The position numbers and the translations under genes are program-made. 64,000 bases of DNA from SG8-41 sp036555035 (lineage in GTDB: Bacteria; Pseudomonadota; Gammaproteobacteria; Burkholderiales; SG8-41): positions 1 to 64,000 of the forward strand of contig DATBMB010000174.1 of NCBI GenBank assembly GCA_036555035.1, read 5' to 3'. The notes beneath the pieces are model-generated. The model was given only the letters and a program-made list of their open reading frames with translations. It was not told where the DNA came from and did not search any database. Of the stretch, positions 43,503 through 50,978 are shown piece after piece (the first letter of the stretch is position 1; each line of letters opens with the position of its first letter).

Positions 43503-44150
43503 TTAGTCCAGGTCCAGCGGGGTGCTGGCGGAGACCCCGAAGCGGTAAACCGTCTTGCGGTTGCCGTCGCAGCGGGGCGGGATCGGATGATGCGGGCAGG
43601 GCGGGGGCCGCCGTCCTTGTGAGGTCAAGGTAGCGTCATCGGCAACTTCGGCCCAGATACCGCCGCTGACCGGCCGGAACAACCACATGAGGTAACCGCG
43701 TCTTGCCGCAAGCTGCAGCAGCTCGTCGGCATCGGGCGCATCGGCCACCACTACCTGGTTTCCGTTGATGCCGAACGGGAACGCGCCGAACGCCTGGAGG
43801 CATTCGAGTGCCTCGGTGGAGGGCGCGCCGGGCCGCATGCAGCCCTTGCGCTCAGCGCGCGCGACGTCCCACGCGCCCAGCTCCCACGCCGCCTCCATCG
43901 CGGCGCGGTCCACCGCAACCAGATCGCGCCAGCGGTGGTTCAACTGCAGCGCGGAACTCGGCAGCGGCGTGTAGGACACCGTCTCGGCATGCTCCACTTC
44001 GGCCAGCTTTTCCCTAATGAAGCCGTGCCAGTGCAGCGTCAGGATCACCGGCGTGTCCGGGCAGGGCACGGCCGCGAGCGTGATACCGACGAGCGGCAGG
44101 CCGCTCGCGGCAATCTGCTCCTCTATGCGCTCAAGTATTTCCACGGTCAA
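43503..44150 (-). CDS. Conserved hypothetical protein of 215 aa
   Basis: I do not recognise this protein. It starts VEILERIEEQIAASGLPLVGITLA, with no signal peptide or membrane segment, and has a mix of strands and helices up to about residue 170. The C-terminal 40 residues contain a Cys/His/Pro-rich stretch (PPPCPHHPIPPRC) that could bind metal. The frame opens with TTG at 44150, two codons before a GTG at 44144; either could start it. It is transcribed away from bioA and toward groESL. Confidence 0.7.
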   Translation of the reverse strand: MTVEILERIEEQIAASGLPLVGITLAAVPCPDTPVILTLHWHGFIREKLAEVEHAETVSYTPLPSSALQLNHRWRDLVAVDRAAMEAAWELGAWDVARAERKGCMRPGAPSTEALECLQAFGAFPFGINGNQVVVADAPDADELLQLAARRGYLMWLFRPVSGGIWAEVADDATLTSQGRRPPPCPHHPIPPRCDGNRKTVYRFGVSASTPLDLD

Positions 44151-44379
44151 AACGGCTCTTTTCGGGTGCTAAACTCACTGCGCCCACAGCGCAAACGAGC
44201 AAGATTGGTGCCAATCCTCCAATCCTAACGTCGCGCCTGAAGCTGCGGTTGACCCGGCGGAAACGTTTGCGCGGGCCCGGTTCGGGCCGGTATCCGGTCG
44301 TGCGTGACCGATGTGGCAGATCTGAGGGAAAACGGTTCTTGTGCACGCGTCCCCATTATCTAAATCCTCCCCGGCTAAA

Positions 44380-45711
44380 ATGCAAATTGGCACTCCCAGT
44401 AATCTGCTGCTAAAGCGCAGCCTCGCCGCAGTCTGGCATCCCTGCACCCAGATGAAGAGCCACGAGCGGCTGCCGCTCGTCCCGGTCGCGCGGGGGTCCG
44501 GCTGCTGGCTCTACGATGCCGAGGGCCGGCGCTACCTCGATGCGATCAGCTCGTGGTGGGTGAATCTCTTCGGTCACTGCCATCCGCGCATCAACGCCGC
44601 GCTCGCCGACCAGCTCGGCAAGCTCGAGCACGTGCTCCTCGCCGGATTCACCCACGAGCCCGTGGTGGAGCTCTCCGAGCGCCTGGCGCGCGCCGCGGGC
44701 GGCGCGCTCGGTCACTGCTTCTACGCGAGCGACGGCGCCTCCGCGGTCGAGATCGCGCTCAAGATGAGCTTCCACTACTGGCGCAACCGCGGCATACCCG
44801 GAAAGACTCGATACGTGAGCCTCGCGGGCGGCTATCACGGGGAGACGCTCGGCGCGCTGGCCGTGACCGACGTGCGGCTGTTCAAGGACGTCTATGCACC
44901 CATTCTCATGAAGAGCACCCCGGTTGCGAGCCCGGACTGGCGGCTTGCGGAGAAGGGAGAGTCCGCCCGGGATTATGCCGTGCGCTGCGCCGCCGAGCTC
45001 GAGCGCCACCTCGAGCGCCATCACGCGGAAACCGCGGCCTTCATCGTGGAGCCCCTGGTGCAGGGCGCGGGCGGCATGGCGATGTACGATGCCGAGTACC
45101 TGCGGCGCGCGCGGGCCGTCTGCGACCGCTACCGCGTGCACCTCATAGCGGACGAGATCATGACCGGCTTCGGGCGCACCGGCAGCTTCTTCGCCTGCGA
45201 CCAGACAGGCATCACGCCCGATTTCCTGTGCCTCTCGAAAGGCCTCACCGGCGGCACCCTCCCGCTCTCCGTCGTGCTGACGCGCGACGACATCTACCAG
45301 GCGTTCTACGACGACGATGTGGCGCGCGGCTTCCTGCATTCGCATTCCTATACCGGCAATCCCCTTGCCTGCCGCGCCGCGCTGGCGACGCTCGATCTCT
45401 TCGATACCGGGGCCATCATCGAGGCCAACCGCTCGCGCAGCGCGCGCCTCACGGCCGCGGCACGGCCCATCGCGCAGCACCCGCGCGTGCGCAATTTCCG
45501 CAATACCGGAATGATCTGGGCGTTCGAGGTCGAGACCGCCGATCCCTCCTTCGCGCGCCGGTTCTTCGCCGGTGCGCTCGAGCGCGAGCTGCTGCTGCGC
45601 CCCCTCGGCAACACGGTGTACTTCATGCCGCCGTACGTGATCGAAGAGGACGAGATCGATTTGCTCGCCGCGCGCACCGCGGCGTTGATCGACGCGCTCC
45701 CGCGTGACTAA
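44380..45711 (+). CDS. bioA: Adenosylmethionine-8-amino-7-oxononanoate aminotransferase
   Basis: BioA converts 7-keto-8-aminopelargonic acid to 7,8-diaminopelargonic acid in biotin synthesis using SAM as amino donor. The 443-aa PLP enzyme has VWHPCTQMKSHE near the start, the BioA-typical AISSWWVNLFGHCHPRIN, GGYHGETLGALAVTDVRLF and the PLP lysine in LCLSKGLTGG. I chose the ATG at 44380 over a GTG at 44341. The 229-bp upstream gap includes AT-rich TCTAAAT and CTAAAAT stretches but no promoter I can fix. No other bio genes are present. Confidence 0.95.
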   Translation: MQIGTPSNLLLKRSLAAVWHPCTQMKSHERLPLVPVARGSGCWLYDAEGRRYLDAISSWWVNLFGHCHPRINAALADQLGKLEHVLLAGFTHEPVVELSERLARAAGGALGHCFYASDGASAVEIALKMSFHYWRNRGIPGKTRYVSLAGGYHGETLGALAVTDVRLFKDVYAPILMKSTPVASPDWRLAEKGESARDYAVRCAAELERHLERHHAETAAFIVEPLVQGAGGMAMYDAEYLRRARAVCDRYRVHLIADEIMTGFGRTGSFFACDQTGITPDFLCLSKGLTGGTLPLSVVLTRDDIYQAFYDDDVARGFLHSHSYTGNPLACRAALATLDLFDTGAIIEANRSRSARLTAAARPIAQHPRVRNFRNTGMIWAFEVETADPSFARRFFAGALERELLLRPLGNTVYFMPPYVIEEDEIDLLAARTAALIDALPRD

Positions 45712-45767
45712 CGGCCGCTCCCGCGGCTCCCCGCCTGCGGCATAATGGTGCGCAAGGGCGAGCGGGC

Positions 45768-47219
45768 ATGATTCAGGGCTTGGTCACGGCGATACTCGCG
45801 GCGGCTCTCGCGGCGGGGCTGCCGCGCGCCCACGCCCAGGCGGATGCCCTGCCCGAGCCGGTGTCCCGGGCGCTGGCGCAAGCCGAGATCCCCGAAAGCG
45901 CGGCGGCGTTTTACGTTCACGAGGTGGGCGCCGAGCGCCCGCTCCTCGCGGCGGGATCCGCGCAGCCGATGAATCCGGCGTCCTCCATCAAGCTCGTCAT
46001 CACCTATGCCGCGCTGGAGCTTCTGGGTCCCGCCTTCCAGTGGGTGACCGACGCCTACGCCGCCGGCGCGCTCAACGACGGGGTGCTCGAGGGCGACCTC
46101 GTCCTGAAGGGCAGGGGCGATCCCAGGCTGACGCTGGAGAGCTTCTGGCTGCTGCTGCGCAGCCTGCGCGCCCGGGGGCTGCGCGAGATCCGCGGCGATC
46201 TCGTGCTCGACCGCACCTACTTCGCCGAAAGCAGCCACGACCCTTCACGCTTCGACGAGAAGCCGACGCGCCCCTACAACACCGGGCCGGACGCGCTGCT
46301 GGTGAATTTCAAGGCGGTGCGGCTCACCTTCGTGCCGGACGGCGCCGCACGCGTGGTGCGGATCGTGGCGGAGCCCGCGCTGCCGCAGGTCCAGGTCGTC
46401 AACCGCCTGAAGCTCGTCAACGGGCCGTGCGGGGACTGGGTCAACCGGCTCAAGGTTGACGCGCAGGGCGGCTCGGCCGCCACGCGCCTCACGTTCAGCG
46501 GCCGCTTCTCCGCGAGCTGCGGCGAGCGCGCGCGCAATTACAGCGTGCTGCCGCACGCGCATTACGTGCTCGGACTCTTCCGAGAGCTGTGGCGCGAGCT
46601 TGGCGGAACGTTCCACGGGACGGTGCGCGACGGGACAGTGGGCCCGGACGCGCGCCCCCTCGGCACCGCGGAGTCGCCCGCGCTGGCGCAGGTCGTGCGC
46701 GACATGAACAAGTTCTCCAACAACGTCATGGCGCGGCAGCTCTATCTCACGCTCGGCGCGGAGGGAGCGGGCGAGCCGGCGACGCACGAGAAGGCCGACC
46801 GCGTGATCCGCGAATGGCTGGCGGGAAAGGGCCTGTCGTTCCCGGAGATGATCCTGGAGAACGGCTCCGGGCTCTCGCGGGTCGAGCGCATCAGCGCGAG
46901 CCATCTCGGGCAGCTGCTGCTCTCCTCGTTCCGCAGCCCGGTGATGCCGGAGTTCATGGCCTCGCTGCCGCTCGCGGCGGTGGATGGAACGATGAAGAAG
47001 CGCCTCGCGGATGCCGAGGTGGCGGGCCAGGCCCACATCAAGACCGGCTCGCTCACCGGTGTCCGCTCGATCGCCGGCTACCTGCTCGACGCGCAGGGGC
47101 AGCGCTGGGTGGTGGTCTCAATCGTCAATCACCCCAACGCCGCCAGCGCCCAGGCCGCGCAGGACGCGCTGCTCGCCTGGCTCTACCATCGCGGAAGCCC
47201 GGCGGGAAGGCGTCCATGA
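45768..47219 (+). CDS. dacB: D-alanyl-D-alanine carboxypeptidase/endopeptidase (PBP4)
   Basis: DacB trims and cleaves peptidoglycan cross-links in the periplasm. The 483-aa protein has a signal peptide (residues 1 to about 24, ending AHA), the serine motif S72-x-x-K75 (NPASSIKL), the SNN motif (KFSNNVMAR) and the KTG motif (HIKTGSLTG). All three penicillin-binding-protein motifs are intact. Its stop overlaps the start of the barrel-protein gene (ATGA). Confidence 0.96.
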   Translation: MIQGLVTAILAAALAAGLPRAHAQADALPEPVSRALAQAEIPESAAAFYVHEVGAERPLLAAGSAQPMNPASSIKLVITYAALELLGPAFQWVTDAYAAGALNDGVLEGDLVLKGRGDPRLTLESFWLLLRSLRARGLREIRGDLVLDRTYFAESSHDPSRFDEKPTRPYNTGPDALLVNFKAVRLTFVPDGAARVVRIVAEPALPQVQVVNRLKLVNGPCGDWVNRLKVDAQGGSAATRLTFSGRFSASCGERARNYSVLPHAHYVLGLFRELWRELGGTFHGTVRDGTVGPDARPLGTAESPALAQVVRDMNKFSNNVMARQLYLTLGAEGAGEPATHEKADRVIREWLAGKGLSFPEMILENGSGLSRVERISASHLGQLLLSSFRSPVMPEFMASLPLAAVDGTMKKRLADAEVAGQAHIKTGSLTGVRSIAGYLLDAQGQRWVVVSIVNHPNAASAQAAQDALLAWLYHRGSPAGRRP

Positions 47220-47809
47220 GCTTGCGATTCAGGCCGTTCTTGATCGCCGCGGGGTTCGCGCTCGCCGTCGCCGCGGTCCCCGCGCCGGCGCAGGATGCCG
47301 GCTGGCTAGTCGGGGTCGGCATCGGTTACCACAAGACCGGCGACGCCTGTCCGGGCAACGCCGCGGGCGGCGTCACGTGCGAGGACGAGGGCCCCACCTG
47401 GAAGATCTTCGGCGGGTACCAGTTCAACCCCTACCTTGGCGTCGAGCTCGGCCTCGTCGACCTGGGCGACCGGCCCGCGTTCGTGAGCGGGCTGGGCGCG
47501 GCGACCGCCAAGTTCAGGATCTTCGAGACGCTGCTCGTCGCGACGCTCCCGGTCGGCGACCGCTTCGCCCTCTACGGCAAGGCGGGCGTCTTCCAGTGGG
47601 ATGCTGACTTCGAGTTCAACCCGCCGGTCGCGGGATCGGCCGACGCCAACGGCAACGACCTCACGTACGGGCTCGGGGTAAGATTCAACCTCACGCGCAA
47701 TGCGGCGCTGCGGCTGGAGTGGCAGCGCTACAACGATGTCGGCGACCCGGCGATGACCGGCCGGTTTAATGCCAATGTCTTCGGCGTGAACGCGCTCATC
47801 AGTTTCTGA
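47216..47809 (+). CDS. Outer-membrane beta-barrel protein
   Basis: The 197-aa protein has a signal peptide (about 1-25, ending APA) and alternating strands typical of an 8-stranded barrel: GWLVGVGIGYHKTG, WKIFGGYQFNPYLGVELG, FALYGKAGVFQWD, LTYGLGVRFNL, ending in a terminal phenylalanine (NALISF), the usual outer-membrane insertion signal. Two cysteines fall in an external-loop position (DACPGNAAGGVTC). The start overlaps the dacB stop, so it is translationally coupled to a peptidoglycan hydrolase. Confidence 0.86.
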   Translation: MSLRFRPFLIAAGFALAVAAVPAPAQDAGWLVGVGIGYHKTGDACPGNAAGGVTCEDEGPTWKIFGGYQFNPYLGVELGLVDLGDRPAFVSGLGAATAKFRIFETLLVATLPVGDRFALYGKAGVFQWDADFEFNPPVAGSADANGNDLTYGLGVRFNLTRNAALRLEWQRYNDVGDPAMTGRFNANVFGVNALISF

Positions 47810-47868
47810 CGCCGTGTCGCGGCGGCGACCTCTCGAACCGGCGGCTGTGCTCTTGTTCGCGTCGTAGC

Positions 47869-47919
47869 TGGAAACTACGTCACGAAACCTGGATTCGTCA
47901 GTGACGAGTTGCCGCTCGT
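47869..47919. other. Nested hairpins before the small exported protein gene
   Basis: CGTCAC (about 47878) pairs with GTGACG downstream (about 47901-47906), and ACGAA/TTCGT arms nest inside; a GTAG/CTAC dyad lies just before. There is no T tract, so this is not a normal terminator. It may be a leader structure or operator. Confidence 0.3.
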
Positions 47920-47962
47920 TTCCGGCATGCTTTATGCATCAGATCGTGCATGGAGGATGCCC

Positions 47963-48445
47963 ATGCTGGTTCGCGGCGCAATCATCATGTGGGCGACGGC
48001 AGCAGCAGTGCTGCTGGGCGGCGCAGTATACGCCGCAGAGTCCGCACCCGAGGCAGACTTACCAGCCGTTGAGACCGCCGAACCGAGCGCGGCTTCGGAA
48101 CCGGGCCCGGCACCGGTGGATCAGCCGGCAAGCGTGGCGATCGACGCCGGGCCGCCAGGACTGAAGTACAGACTGGACGCGCCGGCTCCGGCGCCACGCG
48201 CCGATGATTTCCGCTTTGATTTCGCCGAGCGCCCGGCTCCTGCAACGGCGCTCAGGCTCGCAGATGCCCCCGGCGCGCCCCGGACCGGTTGGGCCTTTTC
48301 GGGGCGGGCAGGGCCCTTGCGCTGGCTGACCCCGCTCGACAGCGAAGGGCAGGCCCGGCTGCGCCTCGGAGGCCGGCTGCCGAATCAGCCGCGGCCCCCG
48401 GGGCTGGGACGATTCAACGTCAGCGTCCACTACAGCTTCGAGTGA
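47963..48445 (+). CDS. Small exported protein of unknown function
   Basis: The 160-aa protein starts with a signal peptide (LVRGAIIMWATAAAVLLGGAVYA), followed by an Ala/Pro/Glu-rich low-complexity segment and a C-terminal part ending NVSVHYSFE. I do not recognise a family. The ATG at 47963 is 6 bp after a GGAGG ribosome binding site; an ATG two codons earlier is too close to it. It is bordered by the convergent ubiD. The high Pro/Ala content makes a lipid-facing or wall-associated linker protein possible, but that is speculation. Confidence 0.65.
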   Translation: MLVRGAIIMWATAAAVLLGGAVYAAESAPEADLPAVETAEPSAASEPGPAPVDQPASVAIDAGPPGLKYRLDAPAPAPRADDFRFDFAERPAPATALRLADAPGAPRTGWAFSGRAGPLRWLTPLDSEGQARLRLGGRLPNQPRPPGLGRFNVSVHYSFE

Positions 48446-48475
48446 CGGCCGCGCGGCGCCTGCTGCATTTTCGCT

Positions 48476-49948
48476 CTACAGCCCCAGCTCGCGCCACAGC
48501 GCGTCCACGCGCCGCTTCACGTCCTCGCTCATCGCGATCGTCTCGCCCCAGGCGCGGTCGGTCTCGCCCGGCCACTTGCGGGTGGCGTCGATCCCCATCT
48601 TGGAGCCCAGCCCGGGCACCGGGCTCGCGAAATCGAGGTAGTCGATCGGCGTGTGCTCGGTGATCAGCGTATCGCGCCGCGGGTCGACGCGCGTCGCCAG
48701 CGCCCACACCACTTCCTTCCAGTCGCGGACGTTGACATCGTCGTCGGTGACGATGATGAACTTGGTGTAGAGGAACTGCCGCAGGAAGCTCCAGATGCCG
48801 AACATGACGCGCCGGGCATGGCCGGGGTACTGCTTCTTCATGGCCACGCACGCGACGCGATAGGAGCAGCCTTCGGGCGGCAGGTAGAAATCCGCGATTT
48901 CCGGAAACTGGCGCGTAAGCAGCGGCACAAACACCTCGTTCAATGCGAGCCCCAGGATCGCCGGCTCGTCGGGCGGCTTTCCGGTGTAGGTCGAGTGGTA
49001 GATCGGATTCTGCCGCGTGGTGATACGCTCGATCGTGAAGACCGGGAAGCGCTCCTGCTCGTTGTAGTAGCCGGTGTGGTCGCCGAACGGCCCCTCCAGC
49101 GCGGTCTCGCCGGGATGGATCCAGCCTTCCAGCACGATCTCGGCGGCCGCGGGAACCTGCAGATCGTGGCTCATGCACTTCACGATCTCGGTCTTTCCCC
49201 CCCGCAGCAGGCCCGCAAACTGGTATTCCGAGAGCGCATCCGGCACCGGCGTCACCGCGCCGAGCAGGGTGGCGGGATCCGCGCCCAGCGCCACCGCTAC
49301 CGGGAAAGACTCGCCCGGGTGCGCCAGGCCATGGTCCCGGAAGTCGAGCGCGCCGCCGCGCTGCGGCAGCCAGCGCATGATGACCTTGTTGCGGGCGAGT
49401 AGCTGCTGGCGGTAGATGCCGAGATTCTGGCGGCGGCGGCTGGGCCCCCGCGTCACCGTCAGTCCCCAGGTAATGAGGGGCGCGACGTCTCCCGGCCAGC
49501 AGGTCTGCACCGGCAGCCGGCCGAGGTCCACGTCCGGTCCTTCGAGCACCTGCTCCTGGCTCGGCGCGCGCGCGACCACCCGCGGCTCCATCGCGAGCAC
49601 GGTCTTCAAGAGCGGCAACTTGTCCCACGCATCACGCCACCCTTTAGGCGGTTCGGGTTCCTTCAACGCGGCAAGCACCCCGCCGAGCTCGCGCAGCGCG
49701 GCCGCAGGGTCCGCGGCATCCACGCCCATCCCGAGCGCGACGCGCTGGACCGTGCCGAAGAGATTCGCGAGCACGGGCACCGTATGCCCCTTCGGCCGCT
49801 CGAACAGGAGGGCCGGCCCGCCCGCCTTCAATACGCGGTCGCAGATTTCCGTCATCTCGAGGCGGGGATCGACCGCCGCGGTGACGCGCTTCAACTCGCC
49901 GCGCGCCTCGAGCCCGGCCAGGAAATCGCGCAGGTCGCGGTACTTCAT
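48476..49948 (-). CDS. ubiD: 4-hydroxy-3-polyprenylbenzoate decarboxylase
   Basis: UbiD decarboxylates the prenylated 4-hydroxybenzoate in ubiquinone synthesis using prenylated FMN made by UbiX. The 490-aa length fits. Typical segments are MKYRDLRDFLAGLEARGELKR, LGIYRQQLLARNKVIMRWLPQRGGALD (cofactor region), GPFGDHTGYYN and DDDVNVRDWKEVVWALATR. It follows ubiA, its pathway predecessor, after 12 bp. Confidence 0.97.
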   Translation of the reverse strand: MKYRDLRDFLAGLEARGELKRVTAAVDPRLEMTEICDRVLKAGGPALLFERPKGHTVPVLANLFGTVQRVALGMGVDAADPAAALRELGGVLAALKEPEPPKGWRDAWDKLPLLKTVLAMEPRVVARAPSQEQVLEGPDVDLGRLPVQTCWPGDVAPLITWGLTVTRGPSRRRQNLGIYRQQLLARNKVIMRWLPQRGGALDFRDHGLAHPGESFPVAVALGADPATLLGAVTPVPDALSEYQFAGLLRGGKTEIVKCMSHDLQVPAAAEIVLEGWIHPGETALEGPFGDHTGYYNEQERFPVFTIERITTRQNPIYHSTYTGKPPDEPAILGLALNEVFVPLLTRQFPEIADFYLPPEGCSYRVACVAMKKQYPGHARRVMFGIWSFLRQFLYTKFIIVTDDDVNVRDWKEVVWALATRVDPRRDTLITEHTPIDYLDFASPVPGLGSKMGIDATRKWPGETDRAWGETIAMSEDVKRRVDALWRELGL

Positions 49949-49960
49949 GCGCGCGGTCGG

Positions 49961-50872
49961 TCAGTGCACCAGGCCGGACCTGAAGTGCAGGTCCAGCGCG
50001 AGCCCCGCGAACACCGCGAGCCCGACCCAGTTGTTGTTGCGGAAGGCGCGGAAGCAGCGGTCACGGTCGCGCCCGCGGATGAGCCAGTACTGATAGAGCG
50101 CGAGGCCGGCCGCGATAGCGAGCCCCGCGAAGTAGAAGGCGTCGAGCCGCTGCCAGCGGCCGATCGCCGTCATGCCGCCGAGGAAGAGCGCATGCGCGAT
50201 CATGACGCCGGCCACGTCGAAGCGCCCGAGCAGGATCGCGGAGGACTTCAGCCCGAGCTTCATGTCATCGTCGCGGTCCACCATCGCGTACTCGGTATCG
50301 TAGGCAATGATCCAGAAGAAGGTCGCTCCCATCAGCGCCCATCCCGCGAGCGGTACGTAGTCGAGCTGCGCCGCGTAGGCCATCGGGATCGAGAAGCTGA
50401 ACGCGACGCCCAGCCAGGCCTGCGGAAACACGAAAAAGCGCTTGAGGAAGGGGTAGATCACCGTAATCGCGAGCGCGGCGAAGGAGAGCAGGACGGTCAG
50501 AAGATTCAATTGCAGCACCAGGACGAAGGCGACGACGAGCAGCGCGGCCGCGAGCACGATCGCCTCGCGCAACGACACGGCGCCGGTGGCGAGCGGCCGG
50601 TTGCGGGTGCGCTCCACGTGCGGATCGAACCGGCGGTCAGCGCAGTCGTTGATCACGCAGCCGGCCGAGCGCATCAGCACGACGCCGAGGAGAAATATGA
50701 CCAGGATATCGAGCTCGGGAACGGCGCGCCGGGCGAGCCACAGGCTCCACAGCGCCGGCCACAGCAGCAGCAGCCAGCCGATCGGCTGGTCGAGGCGCAT
50801 CAGCTGCTCGTAGGCGTCCAGCCGATCCTTGAAGGTCGGGGTCCGGACCATCCCGGCGGGTGATTCGGCCAT
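49961..50872 (-). CDS. ubiA: 4-hydroxybenzoate octaprenyltransferase
   Basis: UbiA attaches the polyprenyl chain to 4-hydroxybenzoate in the inner membrane. The 303-aa protein has about eight to nine transmembrane helices and the two aspartate-rich motifs: NDCADRRFDPHVERTRNRPL and the later DTEYAMVDRDDDMKLG. It is transcribed with ubiD. The gap up to recG holds an inverted heptamer array. Confidence 0.97.
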   Translation of the reverse strand: MAESPAGMVRTPTFKDRLDAYEQLMRLDQPIGWLLLLWPALWSLWLARRAVPELDILVIFLLGVVLMRSAGCVINDCADRRFDPHVERTRNRPLATGAVSLREAIVLAAALLVVAFVLVLQLNLLTVLLSFAALAITVIYPFLKRFFVFPQAWLGVAFSFSIPMAYAAQLDYVPLAGWALMGATFFWIIAYDTEYAMVDRDDDMKLGLKSSAILLGRFDVAGVMIAHALFLGGMTAIGRWQRLDAFYFAGLAIAAGLALYQYWLIRGRDRDRCFRAFRNNNWVGLAVFAGLALDLHFRSGLVH

Positions 50873-50895
50873 GAAATCAGTATATCAACGAGACG

Positions 50896-50978
50896 GTGAG
50901 CGGTAAGCGGTGAGCAGTAAGCGGAAAACAGGCGCAATGGGACTGCTGCCTGCCTAACGCTTACTGCTTACCGCTCAC
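50896..50978. repeat. Inverted GTRAGCR heptamer array between ubiA and recG
   Basis: Plus strand 50896-50923 is four consecutive heptamers (GTGAGCG GTAAGCG GTGAGCA GTAAGCG). Minus strand 50978-50958 is three (GTGAGCG GTAAGCA GTAAGCG). The arms can pair over 21 bp with two mismatches around a 34-base loop. The minus array abuts the recG stop codon. No T tract follows. Confidence 0.85.
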
